From NCBI GenBank assembly GCA_964429355.1, contig CAYSCH010000074.1:1-30687 (forward strand): a stretch of 30,687 nucleotides of DNA. The letters are read 5' to 3'. Positions 30,366-30,687 of the stretch are shown one piece after another. Both the position numbers and the translations under genes were made by a program. How positions within the stretch are numbered: the first letter of the stretch is position 1; each line of letters opens with the position of its first letter. Below the pieces are notes generated by a model that did no database searches, had not been told where the DNA came from, and worked only from the letters and a program-made list of their open reading frames with translations. Source of the DNA: JAAYAY01 sp964429355. Lineage in GTDB: Bacteria > Planctomycetota > Planctomycetia > Pirellulales > Thermoguttaceae.

Positions 30366-30687
30366 ATGGGGATCTGGGACTCACTGCGCCGTTTCTCCAA
30401 TCGCGGAACAACCGGTCGGGACACCTCGACGAAGAAGCGCCGAGGCGCCGGTAAGAACCGGCTTCGCGAGCGAGGCCTTCGTCTGGAGCAGTTCGAGGCT
30501 CGGGTGCTGTTGAGCATCACGACACCAGATCTGCAGGACATGGGGTTTGGCACAGTTCCGGTCGCGCTACCCGGGCCGGGAGAGATGCAACTGCTGGTCG
30601 CCGCCAATAGTGCCGATGACCTGCGTTTCAAGCAAATCGATAACGTCAACGCGGCGGATTCTACGAACGCGGAAGACCTGCAGGTAG
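30366..30687 (+). CDS. LEPRxLL-type planctomycete surface protein (start only)
   Basis: The gene starts at ATG 30366 (MGIWDSLRRFSNRGTTGRDT), with AAGGAG eight bases upstream, and runs off the window after 107 codons. The N-terminus is strongly basic (KKRRGAGKNRLRERG) and leads into LRLEQFEARVLLS at about 38-50, which fits the planctomycete N-terminal consensus E-LE-R-LLS. Such motifs mark very large exported or surface-attached proteins with repeats (cadherin, dockerin, Ca-binding). What follows here (about 50-107) is acidic and unstructured-looking. The function cannot be told from this fragment. Confidence 0.85.
   Translation, partial: MGIWDSLRRFSNRGTTGRDTSTKKRRGAGKNRLRERGLRLEQFEARVLLSITTPDLQDMGFGTVPVALPGPGEMQLLVAANSADDLRFKQIDNVNAADSTNAEDLQV

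Overview
The window looks like a chromosomal segment of a planctomycete, probably Pirellulales-like. The best clue is the partial gene at the right edge. Its N-terminus has a basic stretch followed by an LEQFEARVLLS motif, the LEPRxLL-type signature of large planctomycete surface proteins. A Gly/Arg/Pro-rich putative surface protein, many weak ribosome-binding sites and a GC-rich composition fit this. Assignment rests on reading the translations; no database search was run.

Left part (1-8262): a compact sigma-54 regulatory island. A GAF-PAS-GAF-AAA+-Fis activator (1157-3730, minus) lies between two operons. To its left, a minus-strand operon encodes an ABM-fold monooxygenase-like protein and a PAS-SpoIIE phosphatase that runs off the edge. 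To its right, a plus-strand operon encodes three exported proteins. Each operon is preceded by a -24/-12 promoter (GG-N10-GC with TTGC) and by a copy of the palindrome CTCCAA-N4-TTGGAG. In both cases the palindrome centre is 121.5 bp upstream of the -12 C. This matched architecture is the most interesting signal in the window.

Middle (8333-19676): an RND efflux pump with its fusion lipoprotein, apparently under a promoter that carries a TetR-type palindrome in its spacer; an exported protein of unknown function; a BNR_4-type gene that has lost its N-terminus and has an in-frame TAG; a small conserved-looking protein; a staphylococcal-nuclease-like protein lacking the expected catalytic Arg; and an ADP-forming acyl-CoA synthetase/GNAT fusion interrupted by an in-frame TAA near its C-terminus.

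Right part (20053-30687): a minus-strand dTDP-rhamnose cluster (rfbD, rfbC, rfbA; no rfbB here), then divergently a complete NAD-reducing [NiFe] hydrogenase operon of the soluble HoxFUYH type (group 3d-like) with the HoxW maturation protease and an overlapping single-domain response regulator. HoxF/HoxU would pass electrons between NAD(H) and the HoxY/HoxH hydrogenase module, and HoxW would trim HoxH. After this come an exported alpha/beta hydrolase-like protein whose nucleophile Ser is replaced by Ala, about 0.9 kb of AT-richer noncoding DNA, and the start of the LEPRxLL-type surface protein. I see no rRNA, tRNA, CRISPR array or intact insertion sequence.
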